NCBI RefSeq assembly: GCF_014287585.1
Contig: NZ_JACOOJ010000015.1
Location: forward strand, 40,335 to 104,334
Direction of reading: 5' to 3'
Source: Parabacteroides hominis
GTDB lineage: Bacteria; Bacteroidota; Bacteroidia; Bacteroidales; Tannerellaceae
DNA length: 64,000 nucleotides
In this document: in pieces, positions 26,539-34,857 of the stretch
How the letters are laid out: every line of letters starts with the position of its first letter
Position numbering within the stretch: the first letter of the stretch is position 1
Made by a program: the position numbers and the translations under genes
Notes under the pieces: model-generated
The model's database searches: none
Told to the model about the DNA's origin: nothing
What the model saw: only the letters and a program-made list of their open reading frames with translations

Positions 26539-26632
26539 TATGTTTTAAAAATGCAGTTATTGAATATGGAAAAACAGATTACATCACTGCTGTTGGCAAA
26601 CAATCTTCCTATTTTTGACCCTTTTTGTCTTT

Positions 26633-26648
26633 GGGTTTCTGCGGAGAG
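26633..26648. repeat. Right attachment-site repeat of the immunity island
   Basis: GGGTTTCTGCGGAGAG, the same 16 bases as 15537-15552. It overlaps the 3' acceptor end of the tRNA-Ser(GGA) gene (minus strand). Confidence 0.85.
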
Positions 26649-26729
26649 GGCGGGATTCGAACCCGCGAAACCCTTTAGGGGTTTACACGCTTTCCAGGCG
26701 TGCCTCTTCAACCACTCGAGCACCTCTCC
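26642..26729 (-). tRNA. tRNA-Ser (anticodon GGA)
   Basis: Minus strand. Acceptor GGAGAGG (26723-26729) pairs CCTCTCC (26643-26649); anticodon stem CACGC/GCGTG encloses CTGGAAA, anticodon GGA; a long variable arm and the GGTTCGAATCC T-loop are present, as in Ser tRNAs. CCA is not fully encoded. The 3' end is the integration target of the island; it is intact because the element restores it. Confidence 0.95.
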
Positions 26730-26783
26730 TTTTCGGTTGAATTAAGTAAATCAGGAAGCGACCAGCCTCCATAAAACGTAAAA

Positions 26784-26800
26784 AGCAGCTTTTGCTGCTT
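26784..26800 (-). terminator. Terminator after tRNA-Ser(TGA)
   Basis: Minus strand GCAGC-AAAA-GCTGC followed by TTTTT, 5 bases beyond the tRNA end. Confidence 0.75.
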
Positions 26801-26804
26801 TCAG

Positions 26805-26889
26805 CGGAGAAAGAGGGATTCGAACCCCCGGAACCTCTCAGTTCAACGGTTTTCAAGACCGCCGCAATCGACCACTCTGCCATCTCTCC
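26805..26889 (-). tRNA. tRNA-Ser (anticodon TGA)
   Basis: Minus strand. Acceptor GGAGAGA (26883-26889) with TTTCTCC (26806-26812); anticodon stem CGGT/ACCG encloses CTTGAAA, anticodon TGA; variable arm and GGTTCGAATCC T-arm are present. It lies 75 bp upstream of the other Ser tRNA. Confidence 0.95.
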
Positions 26890-26995
26890 TTGTCTCTAAG
26901 ACGGGTGCAAAAGTAGATGGTTTATTTGAATTATGCAAGCATTTCGTTTCATTTCTTTTCACTTTTTCTGCATTTCATTTCTCTTTTTCTGATTT

Positions 26996-27127
26996 TCAGA
27001 CACATAAAAATATGTTCCGGATTGATCCGGCTGCAAGAATCATAGTTATGACCAAACCGATACAGGCCACTATAGCAATTACTTCCGTACTTTTGCGGGA
27101 CAGATACTCCCCGATGTTCTTTTTCAT
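26996..27127 (-). CDS. Small single-span membrane protein, 43 aa
   Basis: From the ATG at 27127 (a longer frame upstream has poor composition). The N terminus is basic and amphipathic (MKKNIGEYLSRKSTEV) followed by one hydrophobic helix (IAIVACIGLVITMILAA). Clear small membrane protein character; no homologue recognised. Confidence 0.5.
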   Translation of the reverse strand: MKKNIGEYLSRKSTEVIAIVACIGLVITMILAAGSIRNIFLCV

Positions 27128-27309
27128 GCGTATTACTTTTTTAATGAATAATCTGCTGATTTGAAATGTGTGATTCAAAATTAAGAAGAAAGGGAAGTCA
27201 AAAAGAGATGGTGAATAAATAAGTGGACACACAAAACACATAAAAGCCTATTTAACAACAAGATACAAACAGTCCATATTGCTAAAAAAGTGGATCGAAT
27301 ATAAAAGGA

Positions 27310-28953
27310 TTAATGAATTTCGCGGACCAGCTTCTCGAAATCATCCCTGGAAACACATGCCTTGTTCTTTACTTTTGCCCGGTAGTTATAGATGGTGTTC
27401 ACCGAATAGCGAAGGAATTCGGCAATCTGGGAACTGTCGTTTATACCCAAACGGATCAAAGCAAAAATACGAAGTTCCGTATTCAGCAACTCATCCCTTT
27501 TCAATACCACCTGTTCGTCTTCAAGCAAAAGCGAATTAAATTGTGACACGAAATTCGGGAACAGATGGAGAAATGCAGTATCAAAATTCTTGTAAAGCGC
27601 ATCCAGCTCCGCCTCCAAGCCTTTCGACGAACGGGTAACTTTAACCAGTTCCTCGATCTGTCCGGAAGAGACCTTCTTATGGACCATACGGCGGTAACCG
27701 TCGAGTTTGTCGATATAAGAAGAACACAAACTCATGAATCGGCCGATATATTCCTCCTTGATCCGGTTGGATTCGGATAGTTCCAGGTTGGCAGTCTGCA
27801 AACGGTCATTCATCTGATGCAATTCGCCGTTCAGCACCTTCAACTGTTCGTTTGTCTCCTGCAAATGGTTGCGGGCCTCCGCCAAGCGCTTCATCTGCCG
27901 GTATATATAGACGATGGCAGAGATCAATAACAAGGTAAGCACACTGATCAACGTCAGATATGTGACCAGCATCCGGTTCTTTCCTTCTATCGTCGCCTGA
28001 TAGTTCTTGTCGATCAGCGAAAGGATATCCGCACTCTGCCAACTTCTTGAGCGGGCACGAAAACGATTCGTTTCATCCCACGAAAAACGGATATAATGGT
28101 AGGCACGCTCGATATCGCCATCTTTAAGCAGCAGATCGGCTAACATCCACAGGGAAGCATGGTCGGTGATAGCCGACTGAATATCCGACAAGGAAGACAA
28201 GGCCAAATAATACTTTTCTTTTTCCCGGTCCTTTTTCTGGCGGTAGATCATCGCCCGCTGATAAGAAGCAAGTGCATATTCGGGAGTTCCGAACGGGATT
28301 TTTGCCAAACGTGCATCATTGATCCGAAGGGCCTCGTCGGCATGTCCGTCTGCCCGCAGAGCCAGTTCCTGCAACTCGATCCGCTTGCCGGCATCTTCCG
28401 GCAACATCATCGCTAAGGAATCCCGGTAGACGAGAGATTTATCTTCATAGCGGCGTATGCTTTGCGGATCACGGGAATTACCGGAAATCTCCCTGTATAC
28501 CTGTTCTTTGCAGGCGTAGTAATCACGGGTAAGAGAAGCGGGCAGGTCTTCACGGCGGGCTTCTCCCAATACATCGACCGCTTCCTGGTACATGCCGGTT
28601 GCAGCATGCAGGGAGGCTAACAGCAATTTACTTTTATACTCACGTTCCTGATCATGCAAATTACGGGCGATCCTGATATTTTTGGTCAGATAGAGGACTG
28701 CCGAATCGCACATATAAGACTTATATTCCCGGTAAATGCTGTCGTTGAGTCGGTAAGCGGCAATAGAGTTCGGAACTGCCTTGGCAGCCTTTTCTTTCAG
28801 GTCACGGATCCGGTCTTCTCTCCTGTTTTTATAAATTTCATGCCGGAGGATCGTTTGATCCAAATTGATTAATAAAGAGTCGAGGTTGCCTTCCGCAAAA
28901 GCCATATTTGCGGTAAAAAACAAAAGCAGAATTATCCTGTACCTCTTTCCCAT
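27310..28953 (-). CDS. DUF6377-family TPR sensor/regulator-like protein
   Basis: 547 residues: signal peptide (1-20), a TPR-rich periplasmic part (about 80-310), one transmembrane helix (about 328-352), a coiled coil (about 352-410) and a cytosolic C-terminal domain ending in a LuxR-like winged helix (ELRIFALIRLGINDSSQIAEFLRYSVNTIYNYRAKVKNKA). This architecture is the DUF6377 family of Bacteroidetes. A role as membrane-spanning transcriptional regulator is plausible because the DNA-binding end is cytosolic, but targets are unknown. Confidence 0.88.
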   Translation of the reverse strand: MGKRYRIILLLFFTANMAFAEGNLDSLLINLDQTILRHEIYKNRREDRIRDLKEKAAKAVPNSIAAYRLNDSIYREYKSYMCDSAVLYLTKNIRIARNLHDQEREYKSKLLLASLHAATGMYQEAVDVLGEARREDLPASLTRDYYACKEQVYREISGNSRDPQSIRRYEDKSLVYRDSLAMMLPEDAGKRIELQELALRADGHADEALRINDARLAKIPFGTPEYALASYQRAMIYRQKKDREKEKYYLALSSLSDIQSAITDHASLWMLADLLLKDGDIERAYHYIRFSWDETNRFRARSRSWQSADILSLIDKNYQATIEGKNRMLVTYLTLISVLTLLLISAIVYIYRQMKRLAEARNHLQETNEQLKVLNGELHQMNDRLQTANLELSESNRIKEEYIGRFMSLCSSYIDKLDGYRRMVHKKVSSGQIEELVKVTRSSKGLEAELDALYKNFDTAFLHLFPNFVSQFNSLLLEDEQVVLKRDELLNTELRIFALIRLGINDSSQIAEFLRYSVNTIYNYRAKVKNKACVSRDDFEKLVREIH

Positions 28954-28996
28954 TCTTATTCCGGCTTATTTCCGGCAGACAAATGTAAAACAAAAA

Positions 28997-29031
28997 AGCT
29001 TTTCCCCGGTCATCCGTCCGGAGGAAAAGCT
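28997..29031 (-). terminator. Rho-independent terminator
   Basis: Minus strand AGCTTTTCC (29023-29031) pairs GGAAAAGCT (28997-29005), then a T-rich run. It terminates the carboxyltransferase gene. Confidence 0.85.
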
Positions 29032-29057
29032 CTTAAATACATAAAAACAATCTAATA

Positions 29058-30635
29058 TTATGTGGTAGTATGTGCCTGTTTCTGCTTCTTCTTCGAAAGG
29101 AAATTATGCGCCATCATCGGGAAAAGTTCCAGAAGCAAGACCTCTTTTTCATTTTCAGCCAATTGGACACCTATTTCTTCTATGGCGGGATTCTCCTGCA
29201 TTTCATAATCGGAAGGATCATACGGGACTTCATCTCGCGACCCCGTGATCTTCAAGCGAAATTCCGGATCGATCGGAACCGGCGTCTTTCCATATTCTCC
29301 TTTTACCAGGGCGATGAACTGGTTGGACGGGTTGCTGTACATCGGACGCCCTTTCAACTGATCCAACGCGCATGACACTGCTTGGGCCCCGATAATCTGG
29401 CTCGTCGGCGTTACCAAAGGGGGCAAGCCTGCATCCATACGCACCTGAGGGATCAGCGACATCGCTTTTTCCAATAAGTCCATCTGTCCCAATTGCTTCA
29501 ACTGGGCTACCATATTCGTGTACATGCCTCCCGGTATCTGGGCCTTCTTCACCAATTCATTCGGTTCGGGGAAACCAAAATATTCTTCTATGGCATGGCA
29601 GAAGATAAGCAAATCGTCCTCTTTATCTTTCCGGGCCGCGTCAATCGCATCGTTGAAGAAGCGGTCGATCTCGGTCGGTATTCTGTCCGTCAACGGGTTA
29701 AACGGCTTAGGCAGTTGTTTCGACATATCGAAAGCAGACAACTCCTTGCGGATATCCAGCAAATGAGCATTGATTTTCGCGATTGCCTCCATATTGATAT
29801 CCAACTCGATACCCATTTTCTTACAGAACACATACACCAGTTCGATTGCCGGAGCAGCCGTTCCGCCGGCGAAATACCAGATATTGGTATCGACAATATC
29901 CACTCCATTGACAATAGCGGCCAAAACCGAGGCCAGACCATATCCGGGCGTACAATGTGTATGAAAATCTACCGGAACTTTGAGATGCTTTTTAAACAAA
30001 CGAACCATTTCGGCGCTTCTTCCCGGCGGAATCAGGCCGCTCATATCTTTAATCGTGATCATATCGGCCCCCAAAGCCTCCATTTGAAGCGCTTTATCCA
30101 GGAAATATTCATTTGTAAAAACAGGCTTATGCAACGGATGTCCATGCAAAGCTGCAACAATCCTCTCAACAGCCGAGTGGTACGGGTCGATCGTGTAACA
30201 GACGGCACAATCAGCCGTCCCTCCGAAACGTTTTACATATTTGACTGTCGATTTTATATTCTCCACATCATTCAGCGCATCGAATATGCGCATGATATCC
30301 AATCCGGATTCTATTGAGTTGCGGCAAAAGCCTTTAATAATCTTATCGGGATAAGGATTATAACCAAACAGGTTACGCCCGCGTGAAAGGGCCGCCAACT
30401 TGGAAGCATTCCCCACAGCGGCTTTTATTATCTCCAACCGTTCCCAAGGATCTTCTCCCAAATATCGCATGATAGAATCGGGCACGGCGCCACCCCATAC
30501 TTCCATCGCATAAAAACCGGCTGCCTTATAAAAAGGAAGCACTCTGTCTATCTGTTCTTGTGACATTCGCGTTGCAAAAGCAGATTGCTGACCATCCCGG
30601 AGAGTCAGATCCCGAATCAAAAGTTTTCGTATCAT
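29058..30635 (-). CDS. Oxaloacetate decarboxylase / pyruvate carboxylase carboxyltransferase subunit (OadA-like)
   Basis: 525 residues. The HMGL-like TIM barrel is intact: LTLRDGQQS near residue 11, ALNDVEN, ITIKDMSGL, and the metal-binding VDFHTHCTPGYG. The PYC_OADA C-terminal segment follows (QIIGAQAVSCALDQLKGR, YGKTPVPIDPEF). No biotinyl-lysine domain (MKM motif) is present, so it must work with a separate biotin carrier protein. Expected to transfer carboxyl between oxaloacetate or pyruvate and biotin. The partner subunits are not next to it. Confidence 0.88.
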   Translation of the reverse strand: MIRKLLIRDLTLRDGQQSAFATRMSQEQIDRVLPFYKAAGFYAMEVWGGAVPDSIMRYLGEDPWERLEIIKAAVGNASKLAALSRGRNLFGYNPYPDKIIKGFCRNSIESGLDIMRIFDALNDVENIKSTVKYVKRFGGTADCAVCYTIDPYHSAVERIVAALHGHPLHKPVFTNEYFLDKALQMEALGADMITIKDMSGLIPPGRSAEMVRLFKKHLKVPVDFHTHCTPGYGLASVLAAIVNGVDIVDTNIWYFAGGTAAPAIELVYVFCKKMGIELDINMEAIAKINAHLLDIRKELSAFDMSKQLPKPFNPLTDRIPTEIDRFFNDAIDAARKDKEDDLLIFCHAIEEYFGFPEPNELVKKAQIPGGMYTNMVAQLKQLGQMDLLEKAMSLIPQVRMDAGLPPLVTPTSQIIGAQAVSCALDQLKGRPMYSNPSNQFIALVKGEYGKTPVPIDPEFRLKITGSRDEVPYDPSDYEMQENPAIEEIGVQLAENEKEVLLLELFPMMAHNFLSKKKQKQAHTTT

Positions 30636-30861
30636 ACCTAATAAATTGTTTAGACCGTTTCAGACTTAAATTTATCTTTATAACAAAAATTAAACTGTTT
30701 TGATTGGAAATACCTGGTTAAGAATAGCAAATGTTTATAAAAACGGGCTTTCCAACTTATCATTTTGACATTCCATACTTTATTTTGGAATCACTAAAGA
30801 GTCCGGTCCTTCATCCCTTATTGTCATTCCCGGCTTATTGTATAGATTTCTCAAATACCCG
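30636..30861. other. Intergenic, nothing recognised
   Basis: Upstream region of the carboxyltransferase gene. A/T-rich, no credible coding frame and no clear -7 box recognised. It leads into the dispersed repeat. Confidence 0.4.
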
Positions 30862-30947
30862 TTGGTCTAAATCGAAACAGTAGCGCATGAAATTTGGTTT
30901 TCTACCCCATATTTCTCAAATTTCCCTTGCGGGTAATATTTTTTAAG
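30862..30947. repeat. Dispersed intergenic repeat, copy 2
   Basis: About 86 bp matching copy 1 in GGTCTAAATCGAAAC, GGTTTTCTACCCCAT and GGGTAATATTTTTTAA. It is about 230 bp upstream of the carboxyltransferase start. A minus-strand frame across it gives a short Lys/Tyr-rich peptide that I do not consider a real gene. Confidence 0.8.
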
Positions 30948-31158
30948 AAACTCATAATTGCATAAATCATTGAACAGCAGATCGGTATGAATATTTCTGT
31001 TTTTAGGGGTAGTTATTGTATTTTTTTTAAGTTTCGCACCTTCCGGTAACAGTCTCAAAAGTCAGTAAAAAAACAAGTGAACAGAAAAAAGGTAACTTAG
31101 CAGTACAAACCAACTGATTACCAAAAATTCAAATCCACTTGTTATGAAAGCAAAAAAA

Positions 31159-31818
31159 TCAATTATTTTCAGACTTATTTTTCTCCAACCATTGTACTCT
31201 GCGCAAATCCGGCAAATGCTTGATTGAAAAATTTTCAAATTTGGCATTGAAGCCATTACCGTCAGGACAGGCTCCCATTACCCCAACCATGACGGGATGA
31301 TTGTCTTGCAACCAAGCGTTGCGCATCATCGTGTATTCTTTATCATCGAAAGAATAGAAAATTTCAACGGCATCCAGTCGGCGCACCGCCTTGATCCATA
31401 CAAATGGCACGGGTTTGTCTAATGGTATAATACTCCAGTCGCTTGTACGATGGGTTACAACGGTACTAAGATTGTACTTCCCATCCACGAACTCAATTCC
31501 GGTTTTGATGTAGTTCTCGTGGTCGATACGCAGCATTAGTCCCGACTGGTCGAAACGGGTTTTGTAATCGCCCGATATTTTTACCTTTACTTCAAATTCC
31601 CCGCCACGCAATGTGTACAGAAACGGGGCATCATCTACGGTAAATCCATAGTGGGATATGCGCCAATAATCAGTTTGGGGAGTAACATCCATTGAAAGCG
31701 AATTGTTCTCAATTTTCCATTGCTCAGGTTCATTGAACCACTGCATTTTCTCTAACGATTGCGCCATGCAGGTAAATGAAGCGGCAACCATCATTCCACT
31801 CAATAATAACTTTTTCAT
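31159..31818 (-). CDS. DUF1349 concanavalin-like secreted protein
   Basis: 219 residues with a signal peptide (cleavage after CMAQ). The beta-sandwich pattern LEKMQWFNEPEQWKIENNSL, FEVKVKISGDYKTRFDQSGLMLRID, KTGIEFVDGKYNLSTVVTH and the ending WLQDNHPVMVGVMGACPDGNGFNAKFENF is typical of DUF1349 ('regulation of enolase 1'-type). It may bind or cleave a carbohydrate. It is transcribed away from the LuxR gene, with which it shares a 257-bp divergent promoter region. Confidence 0.85.
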   Translation of the reverse strand: MKKLLLSGMMVAASFTCMAQSLEKMQWFNEPEQWKIENNSLSMDVTPQTDYWRISHYGFTVDDAPFLYTLRGGEFEVKVKISGDYKTRFDQSGLMLRIDHENYIKTGIEFVDGKYNLSTVVTHRTSDWSIIPLDKPVPFVWIKAVRRLDAVEIFYSFDDKEYTMMRNAWLQDNHPVMVGVMGACPDGNGFNAKFENFSIKHLPDLRRVQWLEKNKSENN

Positions 31819-32003
31819 TTCATCTTTTATTAGAATTAAACAACAATGAATCGACAGAATATTTGCCTCCTCCCAAAAAACTCAACACACCAGCCTTGCA
31901 TGTCTGCCTTTCGGCTATCAATTCGGCATTATTATTGGCATCATACAGTTTTCCTTGTTGGCACTCTTCTTTTTCACTTATCAAAGATAACCATTCATTT
32001 TAT

Positions 32004-32021
32004 TTACCTTTGCAAAGGTAA
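32004..32021. promoter_or_regulatory. 18-bp palindrome holding two overlapping -7 boxes
   Basis: TTACCTTTGCAAAGGTAA is a perfect palindrome. It reads TACCTTTGC on the plus strand (32005-32013) and TACCTTTGC on the minus strand (complement of 32012-32020), so it can start transcription in both directions, towards DUF1349 and luxR. It may also be an operator. Confidence 0.7.
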
Positions 32022-32075
32022 GGCATTGCCATATACTGAACAATGATTATAAATAACCATTTTTATTACTGACTA

Positions 32076-32831
32076 ATGGACACAATAGATATATTGAACA
32101 AAGAATTTTTCACACAGGATTTTGTGGAAGAACAGCCATCTGCTGAAATGCTGAACAGATATAAGGATATAGCTCGTAACTATGCACGGATGGAAAATGC
32201 GGTCGCCGTATTGAGTGACTTGCGTACTAATGTGAGTTACATTTATTATGGCAGTTTCTCCCGGATGCTGGGAATAGATAAATGCGGAGACGAGGGTAAG
32301 GTGTCTTCTATTTGGGAAAAAGAAATCTTCAAGCTCATTCATCCTGATGATTTGGCTGGGAAGCATTTACAAGAATTGTATTTTTTCCATTTTATCAAAC
32401 GCCAGCCCAAGAGGAAACGCACCGATTATTATTTGACAAGCAAACTCCGTATGAAGAGCGGTACGAATAATTATATACCTGTATTACATCGAATGTTTTA
32501 TGTTTCTGTCCCTTTTAATGACGCGTTGTGGCTGGCTTTATGCCTTTACAGTCCTTTACTGTTTGATACTTCTGCCAAATGCCTAATAATCAATTCTGCC
32601 AACGGTCAAATGACAGAACTTGACAAACAAAATAGCACAAGCATACTGTCCGTCAGAGAAAAACAGGTATTGAATCTCATAGACAAAGGTCTGACAAGCA
32701 AAAAAATTGCCGAAACACTTTCTATCAGCATAAATACGGTTAGTCGGCACAGGCAAGAAATTTTAGGCAAGCTCCAAGTGAAAAATTCCATTGAAGCCTG
32801 CCGGGTAGCAAAAGATTTAAAGTTAATATAA
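32076..32831 (+). CDS. LuxR-family transcriptional regulator with N-terminal PAS-like region
   Basis: 251 residues. The C-terminal LuxR HTH is unambiguous: LSVREKQVLNLIDKGLTSKKIAETLSISINTVSRHRQEILGKLQVKN. The N-terminal ~170 residues (YIYYGSFSRMLGID, LIHPDDLAGKHLQELYF) resemble PAS-fold sensing domains of Bacteroidetes LuxR regulators. Probably controls the divergent DUF1349 gene through the shared palindrome (inference). Confidence 0.88.
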   Translation: MDTIDILNKEFFTQDFVEEQPSAEMLNRYKDIARNYARMENAVAVLSDLRTNVSYIYYGSFSRMLGIDKCGDEGKVSSIWEKEIFKLIHPDDLAGKHLQELYFFHFIKRQPKRKRTDYYLTSKLRMKSGTNNYIPVLHRMFYVSVPFNDALWLALCLYSPLLFDTSAKCLIINSANGQMTELDKQNSTSILSVREKQVLNLIDKGLTSKKIAETLSISINTVSRHRQEILGKLQVKNSIEACRVAKDLKLI

Positions 32832-32842
32832 GAGATAAATAA

Positions 32843-32947
32843 CTGAAATTCACACGGTTGCCAAATCGCCACCTATATTTCTCTAATAATTCGCTAAAAG
32901 TTTATTCCTCAATCGGTTAAGTCAAACCGATAAAAATCTAAAATAAA
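32843..32947. repeat. Left direct repeat of the erm(F) element
   Basis: Contains the core TCGGTTAAGTCAAACCGA (32913-32930): inverted 6-bp half-sites around the 6-bp spacer AAGTCA, the usual form of a tyrosine-recombinase crossover site. About 10 differences from the right copy, mostly in the outer half. Confidence 0.8.
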
Positions 32948-33144
32948 CACATAGCGAAAAAGTAAATTTGGGTAAAACGTAGCGAATTAGCTGATACAGC
33001 GTTCGTTACGCTTTGTTTTTCTATGGGACAGAGCCAACGAAATACCACCTCGAAGCCAAACAGCGCAGAAGTTCAGTTACCACCTCATTACCCCCGTAAC
33101 GGGTGTGAATTTCTTGCTAAATGGTTCTGTTTCTGCGATTTGCG

Positions 33145-33153
33145 TAATTTTGC
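33145..33153 (+). promoter_or_regulatory. -7 promoter box before the integrase
   Basis: TAATTTTGC matches TAnnTTTGC exactly, 57 bp upstream of the ATG. Confidence 0.6.
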
Positions 33154-33164
33154 ATAGCAGTCGG

Positions 33165-33210
33165 TAACTCACTAATAACTAATTTTGTAACCAAAAAAAG
33201 GAGTGAGTTA
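33165..33210 (+). promoter_or_regulatory. Hairpin overlapping the integrase start codon
   Basis: TAACTCAC (33165-33172) pairs with GTGAGTTA (33203-33210), whose last A is the A of the ATG; the AAAGGAG ribosome-site-like sequence lies just inside. It could hide the start and limit integrase translation. Confidence 0.5.
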
Positions 33211-34442
33211 TGCGTAGTACATTCAAGGTATTATTTTACGTGAAGAAAGGCAGCGAGAAGCCGAACGGCAACCTGCCTTTAATGTGCCGTATCACGGTGG
33301 ACGGCGAGATTAAACAGTTCAGTTGCAAGATGGACGTTCCCCCACGGCTGTGGGACGTGAAGAACAACCGTGCTTCGGGCAAGAGCGTCGAAGCGCAGAG
33401 AATCAACCTTGCGGTAGATAAAATCCGTGTGGAAGTAAACCGCCGCTATCAAGAGTTAATGCAGACGGACGGTTATGTTACCGCCGCCAAACTCAAAGAC
33501 GCCTATCTCGGTATCGGCGTCAAGCAGGAAACTTTGCTGAAGCTGTTCGAGCAGCACAACGCCGAGTTCGAGAAGAAAGTCGGGCACAGCAGGGCGCAGG
33601 GTACATTTACCCGTTATCGGACGGTCTGCAACCATATTCGGGAGTTCCTGCCCCATACCTACAAGCGTGAGGATATTCCATTAAAGGAACTCAACCTCAC
33701 GTTCATCAACGACTTCGAGTATTTTCTGCGCACGGAGAAGAAATGCCGCACCAATACCGTGTGGGGCTACATGATTGTGTTGAAACACATCGTTTCCATA
33801 GCGAGGAACGACGGGCGTTTGCCCTTTAATCCCTTTGCGGGATATATCAACTCTCCCGAAAGCGTGGACAGGGGCTACCTCACCCAAACGGAGATACAGA
33901 CGCTCATGAACGCACCGATGAAGAACGCCACCCACGAGCTTGTACGGGACTTGTTCGTCTTTTCTGTTTTCACGGGTTTGGCGTATTCGGACGTGAAGAA
34001 CCTCACCGCCGACCGCCTGCAAACATTCTTCGACGGCAACCTGTGGATAATCACCCGAAGAAAGAAGACCAACACCGAATCGAACATCCGCCTTTTGGAC
34101 GTTCCCAAGCGTATCATCGAGAAGTACAAGGGGCTGGCAAGGGACGGTCATGTTTTCCCCGTTCCGAACAACGGCAGTTGTAACAAGATACTCAAAGATA
34201 TAGGCAGACAATGCGGCTTCAAGGTACGCTTGACCTACCATGTCGCACGCCACACGAACGCCACGACCGTACTTCTGTCGCACGGCGTACCCATCGAAAC
34301 GGTGAGCCGCCTTTTGGGGCACACGAACATAAAGACCACCCAAATTTACGCCAAAATCACCGCCCAGAAGATAAGCCAAGACATGGAAACCTTGTCGCAC
34401 AAGTTGGAAGATATGGAGAAGAATATCTGCCGAGCCATCTAA
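33210..34442 (+). CDS. Site-specific tyrosine integrase of the erm(F) element
   Basis: 410 residues with three regions: arm-binding (TFKVLFYVKKGSEKPNGNLPLMCRITVDGE), SAM-like core-binding, and catalytic. HxxR is present as HVARHTNATTVLLSHGV, and LLGHTNIKTTQIYAK supplies the second His and Tyr. At the first catalytic Arg position the text is FTGLAYSDVKNL (Ala instead of Arg), a substitution known from CTnDOT-type integrases of Bacteroides. It would catalyse excision and integration at the flanking repeats. Confidence 0.93.
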   Translation: MRSTFKVLFYVKKGSEKPNGNLPLMCRITVDGEIKQFSCKMDVPPRLWDVKNNRASGKSVEAQRINLAVDKIRVEVNRRYQELMQTDGYVTAAKLKDAYLGIGVKQETLLKLFEQHNAEFEKKVGHSRAQGTFTRYRTVCNHIREFLPHTYKREDIPLKELNLTFINDFEYFLRTEKKCRTNTVWGYMIVLKHIVSIARNDGRLPFNPFAGYINSPESVDRGYLTQTEIQTLMNAPMKNATHELVRDLFVFSVFTGLAYSDVKNLTADRLQTFFDGNLWIITRRKKTNTESNIRLLDVPKRIIEKYKGLARDGHVFPVPNNGSCNKILKDIGRQCGFKVRLTYHVARHTNATTVLLSHGVPIETVSRLLGHTNIKTTQIYAKITAQKISQDMETLSHKLEDMEKNICRAI

Positions 34443-34459
34443 TTAAGAACAGAATACCG

Positions 34460-34852
34460 ATGAAAGAAGAAAGGAACATTATCACGATGGACGGGCAGGG
34501 CAATATCTCCCTGCCGAGCGATATAGGCGCAACCGCCATGACCGAGCGGGAAATCTGCGAACTGTTCGGGGTTATCGCCCCGACGGTTAGGGCAGGGATA
34601 AAGGCACTCTGCAAAAGCGGAGTTTTATCTATATATGACATAAAGCACATTATCCGCCTATCGGACAAATACAGCGCGGAGGTTTACAACCTCGAAACGA
34701 TAGCCGCCCTCGCTTTCCGTGTCGAATCGTTCGGGGCGGCGAAAGTCCGCAGGGCATTATTAGAGAGGATTATACACGGGCGAAAAGAGAAAACGACGGT
34801 ATTCGTGTCGGTTGTTTCGGACGGCAAGCCCAACAGCCGTTGGAAAGCATGA
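34460..34852 (+). CDS. Small HTH protein next to the integrase (putative excision or regulatory factor)
   Basis: 130 residues from the ATG at 34460; a longer frame beginning inside the integrase gene is not credible. A helix-turn-helix is likely in MTEREICELFGVIAPTVRAGIKALCKSGV, followed by a region similar to RhuM-type proteins (SAEVYNLETIAALAFRVESFGAAKVRRALL). Genes at this place in Bacteroides mobilizable elements often regulate excision, but I cannot assign one. Confidence 0.8.
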   Translation: MKEERNIITMDGQGNISLPSDIGATAMTEREICELFGVIAPTVRAGIKALCKSGVLSIYDIKHIIRLSDKYSAEVYNLETIAALAFRVESFGAAKVRRALLERIIHGRKEKTTVFVSVVSDGKPNSRWKA

Positions 34853-34857
34853 TGATA

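Larger units (their letters stand above)
15537..26648. mobile_element. 11.1-kb integrated island at tRNA-Ser(GGA) carrying an immunity-gene array (rAID-like)
   Basis: The 16-bp sequence GGGTTTCTGCGGAGAG, the last bases of the tRNA-Ser(GGA) gene plus flank, occurs at 15537-15552 and 26633-26648 in direct orientation. Between them lie a TetR regulator, a tyrosine recombinase and 14 same-strand small genes, several in immunity families for polymorphic toxins. GC content drops clearly in 17.5-23.3 kb. Known concept: recombinase-associated acquired interbacterial defence clusters of Bacteroidales. No conjugation or toxin gene was seen inside. Confidence 0.85.

Noticed and set aside
26551..26745. 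Plus-strand frame over the tRNA-Ser gene
   Set aside because: It is antisense to a certain tRNA gene.
30867..31058. 63-codon minus-strand frame rich in Lys and Tyr
   Set aside because: It lies over the dispersed repeat, lacks a credible start region, and its apparent similarity to other short hypothetical proteins would come from the repeat itself.
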